From positions 1-64,000 of the forward strand of contig JADMJJ010000011.1 in assembly GCA_018780645.1 (NCBI GenBank): a DNA stretch of 64,000 bases, given 5' to 3'. Both the position numbers and the translations under genes were made by a program. Under the pieces are notes generated by a model, which worked only from the letters and a program-made list of their open reading frames with translations, had not been told where the DNA came from and searched no databases. This stretch comes from Burkholderiaceae bacterium (GTDB taxonomy: Bacteria; Pseudomonadota; Gammaproteobacteria; Burkholderiales; Burkholderiaceae_C). This document shows, piece after piece, positions 9,826-17,558 of the stretch. Numbering within the stretch: the first letter of the stretch is position 1; each line of letters begins with the position of its first letter.

Positions 9826-10602
9826 ATGAGGCGATGGGCTCTGTTGCGCCGCCTTGTGCTCGGGTTTGGCCTGGGGCTTGGCTCTGGCGCCGCGCTGGCC
9901 GGGGCGGCCGAACTGATCGTGCAGGTCAAGCCCTCGGTGCTCCCTGTGGGTACTTTCAATCCACTCGACAGCCCTCGCTTCGGCTTTCGAGGGAGCGGCT
10001 TTGTCGTCGGTGACGGGAATCTGTTGATCACCAATGCCCACGTGTTGCCCGAGCGCATGACGCAGAGCACGGCACTCGAGCCGAAGCTGGCGGTACTGGT
10101 ACGCAAGGGGCCGGATAGTGCCGAAATGCGTCCCGCCGCGCTGGTGCAACTGGACCGGTCCAGCGACCTCGCCCTGCTGCGTTTTGAGGGTACACCGCTG
10201 CCGGCGCTGCGGCTCGGCGGCCCGCAAACACCCCGTGAGGGGATGGATATCGTCTTTGTCGGTTTCCCGATCGGTGGCGCCCTGGGTTTTTCGCCGGTCA
10301 CCCATCGCGGCATGATTTCGTCGATTACACCAATTGCCCTGCCCAGTGGCCGTTCACAGCAACTCAATGAGCGCGCGGTGCGTAGGCTGCGCGAAGGTAG
10401 CTTCAATATCCTTCAGCTCGATGCCACCGCCTACCCCGGCAACAGTGGTGGACCGGTGCTCAATGTCGAGACCGGTGAGGTGGTCGGGGTGATCAATATG
10501 GTCCTGGTCAAGGGCAGCAAGGAAACGGCGCTGAGTCAGCCCTCGGGAATCAGCTATGCCATTCCGGTGAGCTTTGTGCGTGACTTGCTTGGCAGCCCCT
10601 GA
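9826..10602 (+). CDS. Secreted trypsin-like serine protease (S1 family)
   Basis: This 258-residue protein begins with a signal peptide (Arg-rich start, hydrophobic core, cleavage near ALA-GA at about residue 25), so it acts in the periplasm or outside. The catalytic triad is complete: His72 in ITNAHVL, Asp114 in SSDLALL and Ser207 in PGNSGGP. The arrangement resembles the HtrA/DegP protease core, but there is no PDZ domain. The frame extends upstream into the preceding gene; I chose ATG 9826 because only that start gives a signal peptide. It lies 64 bp after the acyltransferase-PilZ gene. The substrate is unknown; processing of an exported protein of this locus is a reasonable guess. Confidence 0.85.
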   Translation: MRRWALLRRLVLGFGLGLGSGAALAGAAELIVQVKPSVLPVGTFNPLDSPRFGFRGSGFVVGDGNLLITNAHVLPERMTQSTALEPKLAVLVRKGPDSAEMRPAALVQLDRSSDLALLRFEGTPLPALRLGGPQTPREGMDIVFVGFPIGGALGFSPVTHRGMISSITPIALPSGRSQQLNERAVRRLREGSFNILQLDATAYPGNSGGPVLNVETGEVVGVINMVLVKGSKETALSQPSGISYAIPVSFVRDLLGSP

Positions 10603-10947
10603 GCCACGGCCAAAGGCTAGGGCTTCCTGGGGGCGGATCACGTGCGAATGCTCTCGAATTGCCGATCGTCGCCAGTGACAAAGGTCTGTCGGAGGGCTTT
10701 ACACTAGCCCCTCAATCAAGGGCTATCTTTGCCCTGGACGCTGTGCAAAACTTCCAATCGATTCAAGGGCTTAGAGATCAGTTCAGCGGTGATGGCATGA
10801 AATATGCATTCAAAGGCGCTCAAGAACGGTTATTGGGCGTGGCTGCCGGTTCGGGAGCAACGTACTGCTTAGCGCTCTTCATGGCGGCCTGTGGCTAACG
10901 AAGTTTCTGTCGCTAGTTCCTCAATGAAATGATGTAGAGGCAGCACT
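10603..10947. other. Intergenic region, 345 bp
   Basis: A 79-codon frame at 10659-10898 resembles nothing I know, has no convincing ribosome binding site and was not called. Just after the protease gene a loose inverted repeat (GAGCC near 10611 with GGCT near 10616-10620) might weakly terminate transcription. The downstream gene must have its promoter here if it is not read through; I could not assign -35/-10 or -24/-12 elements. Confidence 0.4.
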
Positions 10948-11625
10948 GTGAGTGATAGCAAGAAAAATATGCAGCAAGACCCGTTGGCCGACGCTTTGGG
11001 TGCTCAGTCCGAGGCGGACGCGAAGGTCGCAAGGCGCCGGCGTTTCATCAAACTGGGTGCGTCCGCCGTGCCTGTGGCAATGACGCTGGCAAGTCGACCG
11101 GTGATGGCCTGGGATTGTCACACCACGTCTGCCTGGGGATCGGCGCAGCTGGCGGCGATGACCGGGAGTGCCAAGACCCGCCTCGACAATACCGGCGTCA
11201 GCGGTGCTGAATGCTGGTATGTCAACGACTGGAAGAGCAATTCGAGTACCGCTCCGTGCTGGCGTTCGCTGACCACCAAGCGTTATGGCAGTTCCAAGAG
11301 CTGTGCCTACGGTCGGTCGAACTGCATGATTTCACATATCTTCCCGCTGGGCTTGTCTGGCGTGAGCAGCCCGACGACCAAGACCGCATACTCGGTGATT
11401 ACCGGGTCAGACAATTTCGCCAAGTGCATCACCGTGGCACGATTGAACGCTCTATACGGCGCTGGCGCTTCGAATATCGCGCTTTGCGTTGTCACGGGCG
11501 GCAAAGACCAGATACAGGAAATGGCACGTCTGGGCTCGCTGTATGCGCCGCCAAATAATACCGGCGTGGCCTGGTCCAAGTCCGATATCGTCAATTATCT
11601 GTACAACAGCTGGCTGGCCCGTTGA
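10948..11625 (+). CDS. Tat-exported cysteine-rich protein of unknown function
   Basis: I do not recognise this 225-residue protein as a named family. It has a polar N-terminal tail of ~28 residues, then a twin-arginine-type signal (RRRRFIKLGAS, Arg29-Arg32), a hydrophobic stretch and a likely cleavage after Ala54 (PVMA-WD). The mature part holds seven cysteines (first in WDCHTT, last in ALCVVTGG) and many Ser, Thr and Trp residues, suggesting a disulfide-stabilised exported domain. The start is GTG 10948, preceded by GAGG at 10936-10939. The PqqD-like gene starts 24 bp after its stop, so it probably belongs with the HPr-rel-A genes and is a candidate substrate or partner of that system (inference). 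Confidence 0.75.
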   Translation: MSDSKKNMQQDPLADALGAQSEADAKVARRRRFIKLGASAVPVAMTLASRPVMAWDCHTTSAWGSAQLAAMTGSAKTRLDNTGVSGAECWYVNDWKSNSSTAPCWRSLTTKRYGSSKSCAYGRSNCMISHIFPLGLSGVSSPTTKTAYSVITGSDNFAKCITVARLNALYGAGASNIALCVVTGGKDQIQEMARLGSLYAPPNNTGVAWSKSDIVNYLYNSWLAR

Positions 11626-11649
11626 GTCCGGCACATTGCCGAGTCTGTC

Positions 11650-11958
11650 ATGGTGCTTGATTCTGCGTCCGCCGGTATTTGGCGCGTCTGCGACGAGGCC
11701 CGTGCCGGCATTCGAACGTGGGATGGCGAAAACTCTGCAGTGTTCTATTCGGCCCATAGTGGCGATACGCATCTGATTGATGCGCTGGCGGTTGAACTCC
11801 ATGAATTGCTCAGTGCGAGGCCGATGAGTGAGCCGCAAATTTTGCTGGCGCTGGCTGACGTCGTCGAGCCGGGCTGCGAAGCGGAGGCCGCCGGTGAGCT
11901 GCACGCGCATCTGCTTCGGCTGAAGGGCTTTGGCCTGCTGCGTGAGTCGCTTGATTGA
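11650..11958 (+). CDS. HPr-rel-A system PqqD-like protein
   Basis: The 102-residue protein resembles PqqD, the small winged-helix carrier that presents a precursor peptide to a modifying enzyme. Visible traits are WRVCDEARAGIRTWDGENSAVFY near the start (beta strands), a central SGDTHLIDALAVEL segment and a helical end (LLRLKGFGLL). It matches the PqqD-related member of the HPr-rel-A cassette (TIGR04353-type). Its TGA overlaps the TTG start of the kinase gene, so the two are probably translationally coupled. The target peptide is not known; the exported Cys-rich protein immediately upstream is one candidate. Confidence 0.78.
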   Translation: MVLDSASAGIWRVCDEARAGIRTWDGENSAVFYSAHSGDTHLIDALAVELHELLSARPMSEPQILLALADVVEPGCEAEAAGELHAHLLRLKGFGLLRESLD

Positions 11959-12872
11959 AGGTCTCTGATCTTTCCGAGTCCGATCTGCGCGGATTGCTGA
12001 AACAGGGGAATCTGCTGCTGCAGATCTCGCCGTTCGTGGCCAGGATCCGTTCCGATGTGCACAAGGTTGCGCACGAAATTGCCCTGATGTATGGCGACTT
12101 CACGGTGTGTCAGCCCGAGGGGTTTGCGGACTTCCATGTCGAGGTGGCGCGCGAGGCCGGCCTGAGGCGCTGGTTCTATCCCTTGGCCAGATTTGCCTTC
12201 GATGGCAGGCGCTCCTTCGTGCCTTTGCCCGCGGCGCAGGCCTTTCCGATGATCGAGTGGGGCCTGAACTGGTGCGTGGCCGCCCATGCCCATCAGTATC
12301 TGGTGATTCATGCGGCGGTGATCGAGAAGGGCGGTCGTGCCGCGGTCTTGCCCGCGCCGCCGGGTTCGGGCAAAAGCACGTTGTGTGCCGGTCTGGTGAA
12401 TCGGGGCTGGCGTCTGCTCTCGGATGAGTTGGCCCTCTACGACCTTGCCACCGGTTTGATTCACGGCATGGCCCGCCCCGTCAATCTGAAGAATGCCTCG
12501 ATCGACGTCATCCGTGCATTTGCTCCCGAAGCGGTGTTCACCGTCCCAGTACCGGACACTACAAAGGGCACGGTGGCGTTGATGCGACCGCCCTCGGCCA
12601 GCGTGTTGCGGGCCCAGGAGCCGGTTCGTGCTGCGTGGATCATCCTGCCGAAGTATGAGGCGAACGCTGAGGCGGTATTGAGCGTCCACGGCAAGGCAGA
12701 AACCTTCATGCTGGTGGCCGAGCAGTCCTTCAACTACGACGTCCATGGTTTGCGTGGATTCAATGCGGTGGCCGACCTGCTCGATCAGTGCGCGAGCCAT
12801 ACATTCACTTATGGGCACCTCGATGACGCTGTGCGGGTGTTTGAGCGTCTGGCAGCGGAGCCCGCTTCATGA
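11955..12872 (+). CDS. HprK-related kinase A
   Basis: This 305-residue cytoplasmic protein resembles the C-terminal catalytic domain of HPr kinase/phosphorylase. The P-loop is APPGSGKST (Lys140), followed by the acidic segment LLSDELALYD. The protein lacks the full N-terminal domain of true HprK, and no HPr or PTS genes are nearby, so its substrate is probably not HPr. It matches the HPr-rel-A kinase family (TIGR04352-type). TTG 11955 was chosen because it overlaps the stop of the PqqD-like gene; no other start fits better. Its own stop overlaps the next gene by 4 bp (ATGA). Confidence 0.85.
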   Translation: MKVSDLSESDLRGLLKQGNLLLQISPFVARIRSDVHKVAHEIALMYGDFTVCQPEGFADFHVEVAREAGLRRWFYPLARFAFDGRRSFVPLPAAQAFPMIEWGLNWCVAAHAHQYLVIHAAVIEKGGRAAVLPAPPGSGKSTLCAGLVNRGWRLLSDELALYDLATGLIHGMARPVNLKNASIDVIRAFAPEAVFTVPVPDTTKGTVALMRPPSASVLRAQEPVRAAWIILPKYEANAEAVLSVHGKAETFMLVAEQSFNYDVHGLRGFNAVADLLDQCASHTFTYGHLDDAVRVFERLAAEPAS

Positions 12873-13999
12873 GCACGCGACAGAGCCTGACCGTGCAGGT
12901 ACTTTTGGCACCGGAGCGAGCCTTCGGTTTGACGATGCCCGAGTGGGATCTGCTGGTGCGCCAGGCCCGACGGGCCAATCTGCTGGCGAAACTCGCCTAT
13001 GTGCTGCAGGATGGCGGTCGAATTGCCGATGTGCCCACGGCCCCGCGTTTGCATCTGCAAGCGGCCTTGCGCATCGCCGAGCGGCAGCAGCTGGCCCTGC
13101 GCTGGGAAGTCGAGTGCATACGGGTTGCCCTGACCGAGGTGCCAGCGCCCCTGATTCTGCTCAAGGGCGCTGCCTATGCCATGGCCGGCCTGTCTGCAGC
13201 CCGCGGTCGGATGTTCGCCGATGTGGACATCCTGGTGCCTCGTGAATTGATCGCCAGGGTCGAGAGCGGACTCACCATCCATGGCTGGCGCGGTGAAGAC
13301 ATGGATGCCTATGACCAGCACTACTACCGCCACTGGATGCACGAAATTCCGCCAATGCGTCATGTTCGACGGGGCACCAGCATCGATGTGCATCACACGA
13401 TACTTCCTGGTACGGCACGGATCAAAGTGAACACGGCGGCGCTGTTCGGAGGCGTTCGGTCGCTGCCGGAGCAAGCGGGTGTGGATGTGTTGCAGCCGGT
13501 GGACATGCTGCTGCACAGTGCAGCCCATTTGTTCCACGAAGGCGAGCTGGACAATGGTCTGCGCGACCTGTTCGACCTCGACGGCTTGCTGCGTGAATTT
13601 GGCCGGGATCCCGGATTCTGGGCTGCCCTGGTGCCGCGCTCGATCGCGTTGGGTCTGGAGCGGCCGTTGTTCTACGCGCTGCGGTACACGTCGATGATGC
13701 TGGATGCTGCGGTGCCGGCCTCGGTGCTTGCGGCCAGCGTGGCCGCTGGAGCGCCCTCGGGTCCGGTGCTGGCCCTGATGGATGCCTGCTATGTCCGCGC
13801 ACTGCAACCCATGCACGGCAGCTGCGATCGATTCGGGACCTGGTCGGCCCGGATGGCCTTGTATGTGCGATCGCACTGGCTGCGCATGCCCATGCACTTG
13901 CTGGGCTATCACCTGATTCGCAAGGCCGTCAAACCGGACAAGACGCTCACCGAGGCCAAGGCCATGGCGCCGCCCGGTGGCAACAAACCTCAGGCCTGA
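12869..13999 (+). CDS. HPr-rel-A system nucleotidyltransferase family protein
   Basis: The 376-residue protein belongs to the uncharacterised nucleotidyltransferase group (PF14907-like). The core is LILLKGAAYA followed by the metal-binding segment FADVDILVP near residue 115, the usual DxD arrangement of nucleotidyl transfer enzymes. A second conserved region is GTSIDVHHTIL, and PVDMLLHSAAHLFHEG marks the helical domain. It starts inside the kinase stop (ATGA at 12869-12872), so the three HPr-rel-A genes form one translationally coupled unit. Its last 10 bp overlap the 3' end of the convergent phosphatase gene. What it nucleotidylates is unknown. Confidence 0.82.
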   Translation: MSTRQSLTVQVLLAPERAFGLTMPEWDLLVRQARRANLLAKLAYVLQDGGRIADVPTAPRLHLQAALRIAERQQLALRWEVECIRVALTEVPAPLILLKGAAYAMAGLSAARGRMFADVDILVPRELIARVESGLTIHGWRGEDMDAYDQHYYRHWMHEIPPMRHVRRGTSIDVHHTILPGTARIKVNTAALFGGVRSLPEQAGVDVLQPVDMLLHSAAHLFHEGELDNGLRDLFDLDGLLREFGRDPGFWAALVPRSIALGLERPLFYALRYTSMMLDAAVPASVLAASVAAGAPSGPVLALMDACYVRALQPMHGSCDRFGTWSARMALYVRSHWLRMPMHLLGYHLIRKAVKPDKTLTEAKAMAPPGGNKPQA

Positions 14000-14505
14000 G
14001 CGTCGGAGGCTCGGCGTGGCAGCGTGTTGAGCAGGGCTTTGGCTCCTCGCTCGCAGAGTTCGAGAACCTGCTCAAACCCCTGCATATTCCCGTAATAGGG
14101 GTCGGGCACATCCTGGCCCGCCAGATCGGGCACCAGATCCAGGAACAACCGCAGCTTGCCCTGGTGCTCGGCGGGGCATAGGCGCTGCAAGTCGGACAGC
14201 ACGCTCTTGTCCATTGCCAGTATCAGGTCGAAATGACTGAAGTCCTGCGGCTTGATGCGTCGAGAGCGCGCCTTGCTTTGGGCATAGCCGCGCCGCACCA
14301 GCACCTGTTGGGCTCTGGCATCGGTCCGCTCTCCGGCCAGACCGGCCATCACTCCGGCGGACCGAAAATGCGGACCACCGGGTGACCACAGTCGCAACGG
14401 CCACGGTTTGAGCGGGTGTTGCTGCTGGGCAAGCGACTGTGCGACGACGCAGGCGATCGGTGATCGGCAAACATTGGCCATGCAGACCATCAGGACCTTG
14501 AGCAT
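13990..14505 (-). CDS. Low-molecular-weight protein-tyrosine phosphatase (Wzb/EpsP-like)
   Basis: This 171-residue cytoplasmic enzyme should remove phosphate from tyrosine, probably from the exopolysaccharide tyrosine kinase encoded at 19869-20765. The CX5R active-site loop is VCMANVCRSP (Cys8, Arg14), with Ala-Asn in place of the common Gly-Asn, and the general acid lies in DVPDPYYG near the C terminus. ATG 14505 puts the loop at its usual distance from the start; GTG 14523 is a possible longer alternative. The gene faces the HPr-rel-A operon and overlaps its end by 10 bp. A phosphatase-kinase pair is typical of Wzx/Wzy-type polysaccharide export. Confidence 0.88.
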   Translation of the reverse strand: MLKVLMVCMANVCRSPIACVVAQSLAQQQHPLKPWPLRLWSPGGPHFRSAGVMAGLAGERTDARAQQVLVRRGYAQSKARSRRIKPQDFSHFDLILAMDKSVLSDLQRLCPAEHQGKLRLFLDLVPDLAGQDVPDPYYGNMQGFEQVLELCERGAKALLNTLPRRASDAQA

Positions 14506-14576
14506 GGTCGGGATTCTAGGCACGGCGGCCGTTGATCGGCGAAGCCTGCATTGGCATAAAGACCACCAGGCAATGG

Positions 14577-14601
14577 AAAAGGGGCCACAAGGGCCCCTTT
14601 T
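14577..14601 (-). terminator. Intrinsic terminator after the PEP-CTERM gene
   Basis: A perfect 10-bp stem, AAAAGGGGCC (14577-14586) with GGCCCCTTTT (14592-14601), encloses the 5-nt loop ACAAG. T-runs flank it in both directions, so it could act on either strand. It lies 20 bp beyond the stop of the minus-strand PEP-CTERM gene and separates it from the phosphatase gene. Confidence 0.85.
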
Positions 14602-14621
14602 TGTTCTCGACGAGTCGAGAT

Positions 14622-15563
14622 TTACTTCATGCGGCGACGGGTCACGGCACCAGCGCCCAGCAAGGCGATGCCGATCAGGGCAATGCTAGCGGGTTCGGGA
14701 ACGTCACGAACGGTGGCGTTCGACGACTGGTTGATCGTGAAGTCATACTTCACGCCCTTGACGAAGGTCGCTGTAGCGGAGCTGAGGGCACCAGCATACG
14801 AGTAGGTCTTCAGCGCATTGCCGGCTGAGTCGGAGGACCCGAAGCCCTTGTTCAACTCGGCGGGGGTCCACTTCAGGACTTCGTTGCCAATAGCGTCGGT
14901 GATCAGGATATTCCAGCCATAGGCTGCCGACGCCGTGCGGGAAACGCCAAGGCTGAATGGGTCAACCCAAGCCTGCAGGTAGGCATCGACGCCCATGGTC
15001 AGCGAGCTGGTGAAGGTCGTGCCTACGGTGAAGGAGCCGCTGACAACGCCCGAATTCAGGATGGTTGCGTTGGCGCCGCCAGAGTTCGTCGGGCCGGTCG
15101 AAACCGCATTGGCGCGGGTCTGGCCGGAGATGCTGCCACCCAGGGCGGAACCCGAGATGAACATGTCGCCGAGCGCATAGTTGGCAGCGCCAGGTGTGCC
15201 GATGTGGTTGGTGGCATTTTCCAAGCCGCCCAACGAGCCGTTGTACAGGCCGGCTGCCGTGGCGCATTGACCTGCGCAGCGATAGCCGACATCGACCACG
15301 GCGGCGCCGAAACCAGTGATGCTGGCGCCCGGTCCGGTACCGCCTGCCCCGGAGTAAACGGCTGAGACGCCGTTGTAGTTCGCGCTGGCGGTGCCGGTGC
15401 GGCTTTCATTCTCGATCAAGAGAGTCAGGCCGCCGGGCGGGGTCGTGAAACCCAGCGCGGTCACGTTCATGTCGGCGATGCCGACAACACCGGCGTTTGC
15501 CGAGAGGGGCGCCATCAGCGATGCTGCTGCGGCGATCGCGATAGCAAGCAACTTTTGTTTCAT
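14622..15563 (-). CDS. PEP-CTERM sorting-domain protein
   Basis: This 313-residue exported protein has a Sec signal peptide (MKQKLLAIAIAAAASLMAP, cleavage near ANA-GV) and a C-terminal sorting signal: VPEPAS, a hydrophobic helix (IALIGIALLGAGAV) and the basic tail TRRRMK. It should be cut by exosortase A and linked to the surface or matrix. The mature part is rich in Gly, Ala, Ser and Thr, nearly Cys-free and probably beta-rich. ATG 15563 has GGAGA upstream. It is the only PEP-CTERM gene I see in the window. It is preceded by a near-consensus sigma-54 promoter and followed by a strong terminator, so it is a monocistronic gene, probably under PrsR and RpoN. Confidence 0.93.
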   Translation of the reverse strand: MKQKLLAIAIAAAASLMAPLSANAGVVGIADMNVTALGFTTPPGGLTLLIENESRTGTASANYNGVSAVYSGAGGTGPGASITGFGAAVVDVGYRCAGQCATAAGLYNGSLGGLENATNHIGTPGAANYALGDMFISGSALGGSISGQTRANAVSTGPTNSGGANATILNSGVVSGSFTVGTTFTSSLTMGVDAYLQAWVDPFSLGVSRTASAAYGWNILITDAIGNEVLKWTPAELNKGFGSSDSAGNALKTYSYAGALSSATATFVKGVKYDFTINQSSNATVRDVPEPASIALIGIALLGAGAVTRRRMK

Positions 15564-15607
15564 CGTCGTTCTCCGTGAGGGAAATGGGTAGGTCACGCCG
15601 ACATATA

Positions 15608-15624
15608 AGCAGGAGCCGTGCCAG
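15608..15624 (-). promoter_or_regulatory. Sigma-54 (-24/-12) promoter of the PEP-CTERM gene
   Basis: On the minus strand the sequence is CTGGCACGGCTCCTGCT. Against the sigma-54 consensus YTGGCACGrNNNTTGCW only one defined base differs (C for T next to the -12 GC), and the GG-to-GC spacing of 12 is exact. The predicted transcript start lies near 15597, giving a leader of about 35 nt before ATG 15563. The activator is expected to be PrsR, encoded 10 kb away in the same window. Confidence 0.85.
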
Positions 15625-15752
15625 GTAGGCCGTCAATCACTTAAGTCGTTGATTCAACTGAAAATTTTCACTCGATCCTGGCGCTTGGTGCTCGCATCAG
15701 TCTGTTCGGTGTAAATTTTGCCGACACAGCGCAAGGACACCAGAGATGTGAT

Positions 15753-17354
15753 TCAGCGGTATCGAGCCGGCGAGACGATGTCATGTTCATCGACGGCCTG
15801 ACGCAGGCGGCTGCTGAGCGCACCCGACAGCGGATGACGTGCCGCATATGACTGCATCGCGTCGACGCCGAGGCGATAGGGGTAGCTTCCGAGCGCGCTG
15901 CCCTGTTCAAGCAAGTCTTGGTAGCAGGCTTTGGCGTCGTGAAGTGCCGCCTTGTCCTGGCGGTTGAATATCAGCGGCACGGTGCTGTCGAACAGCTTGT
16001 CGCTTAGGGTTGTCAGTGTGATCAGCGGTTCCATCTTGTGCCGTGGTGCGACCGTTTTCACCATTTCGACAAAGCTGCGTACGCCAACTGGACGCATCGG
16101 TACGAGTGGCGCGTACCAAATCAGCCCGCACCCGTCACGGGAGGGGTTGCGTTGCTGGGCCGAAAAAGGTGTGGGGTTGCGCCAATAGGCCAGCGGCAAC
16201 GCGGTCTCGTTGGGGCGTCCCGCCACCAGGTCCAGGGATTTGGCCAGAGTGGCTGCCGTGGTCGCCAGGCGTCTTCCTCGTGACCCTGGCAGCCAACGCG
16301 TCGCCTTCGCCAGCCCTCTGGCCTGACCAGGCGAAAGAAACAGCACGCGGCTGGCCACGCCACGAAGTGCGTCGCGAACTTCCAGTTTGGCTGCGTTGAT
16401 CATGCGGTCGCTGCCGTAAAGGGTGGCAAAGCCCGTCCATGGGTAGATCTGATACTGGCGCCCAAGGGACTCGATCACCTTTTCTGGAATCAGGCCGTCA
16501 GAACCCAGTTGCTGCTCGGGGTAGGGGATGGACATAGCCAAGACCCTGTGGCGATTCATGAGGTTGATGGCGCCAAGCGTGCCGGGCAGGGTGCTCAAAA
16601 GGCGCCGGATACGAGCGACGGCTGGCTCAAGGAGGCTGTCTTCCTTCAAGCTGAACAGGCATACCTTTACGCAACTGGGGCGCCTCGCCAGCAGGATTGT
16701 CATTTGGGTAACAATGCCGAAGCCACTCTGGGTGAACAGACCGTTCAAGTAAGGGCCGATGCCCCATTTGAACAGCCGAGCCAAGTCAGGGTTGCCTGCT
16801 TCGTGAAGGGCGCTTCGATACAAGCTTCCGTCGGCGAGTACGGCCTCAATGTCGGTCACCGCGGCAAAGTGATCGGCAATGGGTGTAACGCCATAGCCGC
16901 GTTCGAGCGCATTGCCGAGCAGGCTGCAGCTCGGACCGGCCCCGGTGACCGGAACCAGGAAGTCATGCCCGCCCTCATCGAGGAAGCTGGCCAGCATGCC
17001 CTGCGTGACGCCTGGCTCAACCGTCACGACGCCAAGCTCGGCATCGAAATGAAGGATTCGGTCCAGTCCTCCCAGGTCAACGATCACACAGTTGTCTTGC
17101 GCCGGCATGGCGCTGCCGTAGCCCCAGTTCCGCCCCGTACTCAGGGGATATACCGATACGCGGCAATGTTGTGCAATGCGCATGACTTGAGGAAGCAGGC
17201 TGGCATTGACGATCCGCAGCGCCGCTGGAACTTGCCGACTCACACCGCTGGCGTCGTGCCCATATGCCTGGGCCACCGCTTCACCAAGCAGAACCTGGCC
17301 TGGACCCAGCAGGTTTTTCCATGCGGCAATGGCGCCATCCAAATTTGTTGACAT
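15753..17354 (-). CDS. FAD-binding oxidoreductase of the vanillyl-alcohol oxidase/4-cresol dehydrogenase type
   Basis: The 533-residue protein has a PCMH-type FAD-binding domain in its N-terminal half: VYPLSTGRNWGYG near residue 70, then VIVDLGGLDRILHFD and VTVEPGVTQGML. GNALERGYGVTPIADH near 150 is where VAO-type enzymes place part of the flavin pocket. The C-terminal half fits the substrate/cap domain (GLIWYAPLVPM, YPYRLGV). No signal peptide is visible, so it is probably cytoplasmic. The substrate is unknown: phenolic alcohols are typical of VAO enzymes, but sugar and lactone oxidases share the fold. It lies upstream of the PEP-CTERM gene on the same strand and diverges from the exopolysaccharide operon. 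Confidence 0.82.
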   Translation of the reverse strand: MSTNLDGAIAAWKNLLGPGQVLLGEAVAQAYGHDASGVSRQVPAALRIVNASLLPQVMRIAQHCRVSVYPLSTGRNWGYGSAMPAQDNCVIVDLGGLDRILHFDAELGVVTVEPGVTQGMLASFLDEGGHDFLVPVTGAGPSCSLLGNALERGYGVTPIADHFAAVTDIEAVLADGSLYRSALHEAGNPDLARLFKWGIGPYLNGLFTQSGFGIVTQMTILLARRPSCVKVCLFSLKEDSLLEPAVARIRRLLSTLPGTLGAINLMNRHRVLAMSIPYPEQQLGSDGLIPEKVIESLGRQYQIYPWTGFATLYGSDRMINAAKLEVRDALRGVASRVLFLSPGQARGLAKATRWLPGSRGRRLATTAATLAKSLDLVAGRPNETALPLAYWRNPTPFSAQQRNPSRDGCGLIWYAPLVPMRPVGVRSFVEMVKTVAPRHKMEPLITLTTLSDKLFDSTVPLIFNRQDKAALHDAKACYQDLLEQGSALGSYPYRLGVDAMQSYAARHPLSGALSSRLRQAVDEHDIVSPARYR

Positions 17355-17417
17355 TTTCTGCTACTGTGAATTTGTACGCTATTGTTCACGGCGGCGCCGC
17401 GGCCGCCTGTGCGATGC

Positions 17418-17435
17418 TGTCAAACAGTTGTGACA
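17418..17435. promoter_or_regulatory. Inverted repeat in the divergent promoter region
   Basis: TGTCAAACAGTTGTGACA consists of TGTCA and TGACA arms separated by 8 bp, a helical-turn spacing typical of a dimeric regulator site. It lies between the divergent flavoprotein gene (start 17354) and the export lipoprotein gene (start 17559). Further TGTCA/TGACA copies occur at about 17455 and 17349. No regulator can be named and the match may be chance. Confidence 0.35.
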
Positions 17436-17558
17436 TGATAGTCCGTTACAAAATGTCAGCGCCTGGTGCGTGTAGCGCAGGCCCGCGCCATTAAATCTCA
17501 GTCAATCTGGATTCAATCCAGTCTCGTTGACCACCATTCGTTTTTGAGGGGACGTGCT

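Noticed and set aside
10659-10898. 79-codon frame between the protease and the Tat-exported protein genes
   Set aside because: No ribosome binding site, no family resemblance and a composition like the surrounding non-coding DNA. Kept only as a note in the intergenic entry.
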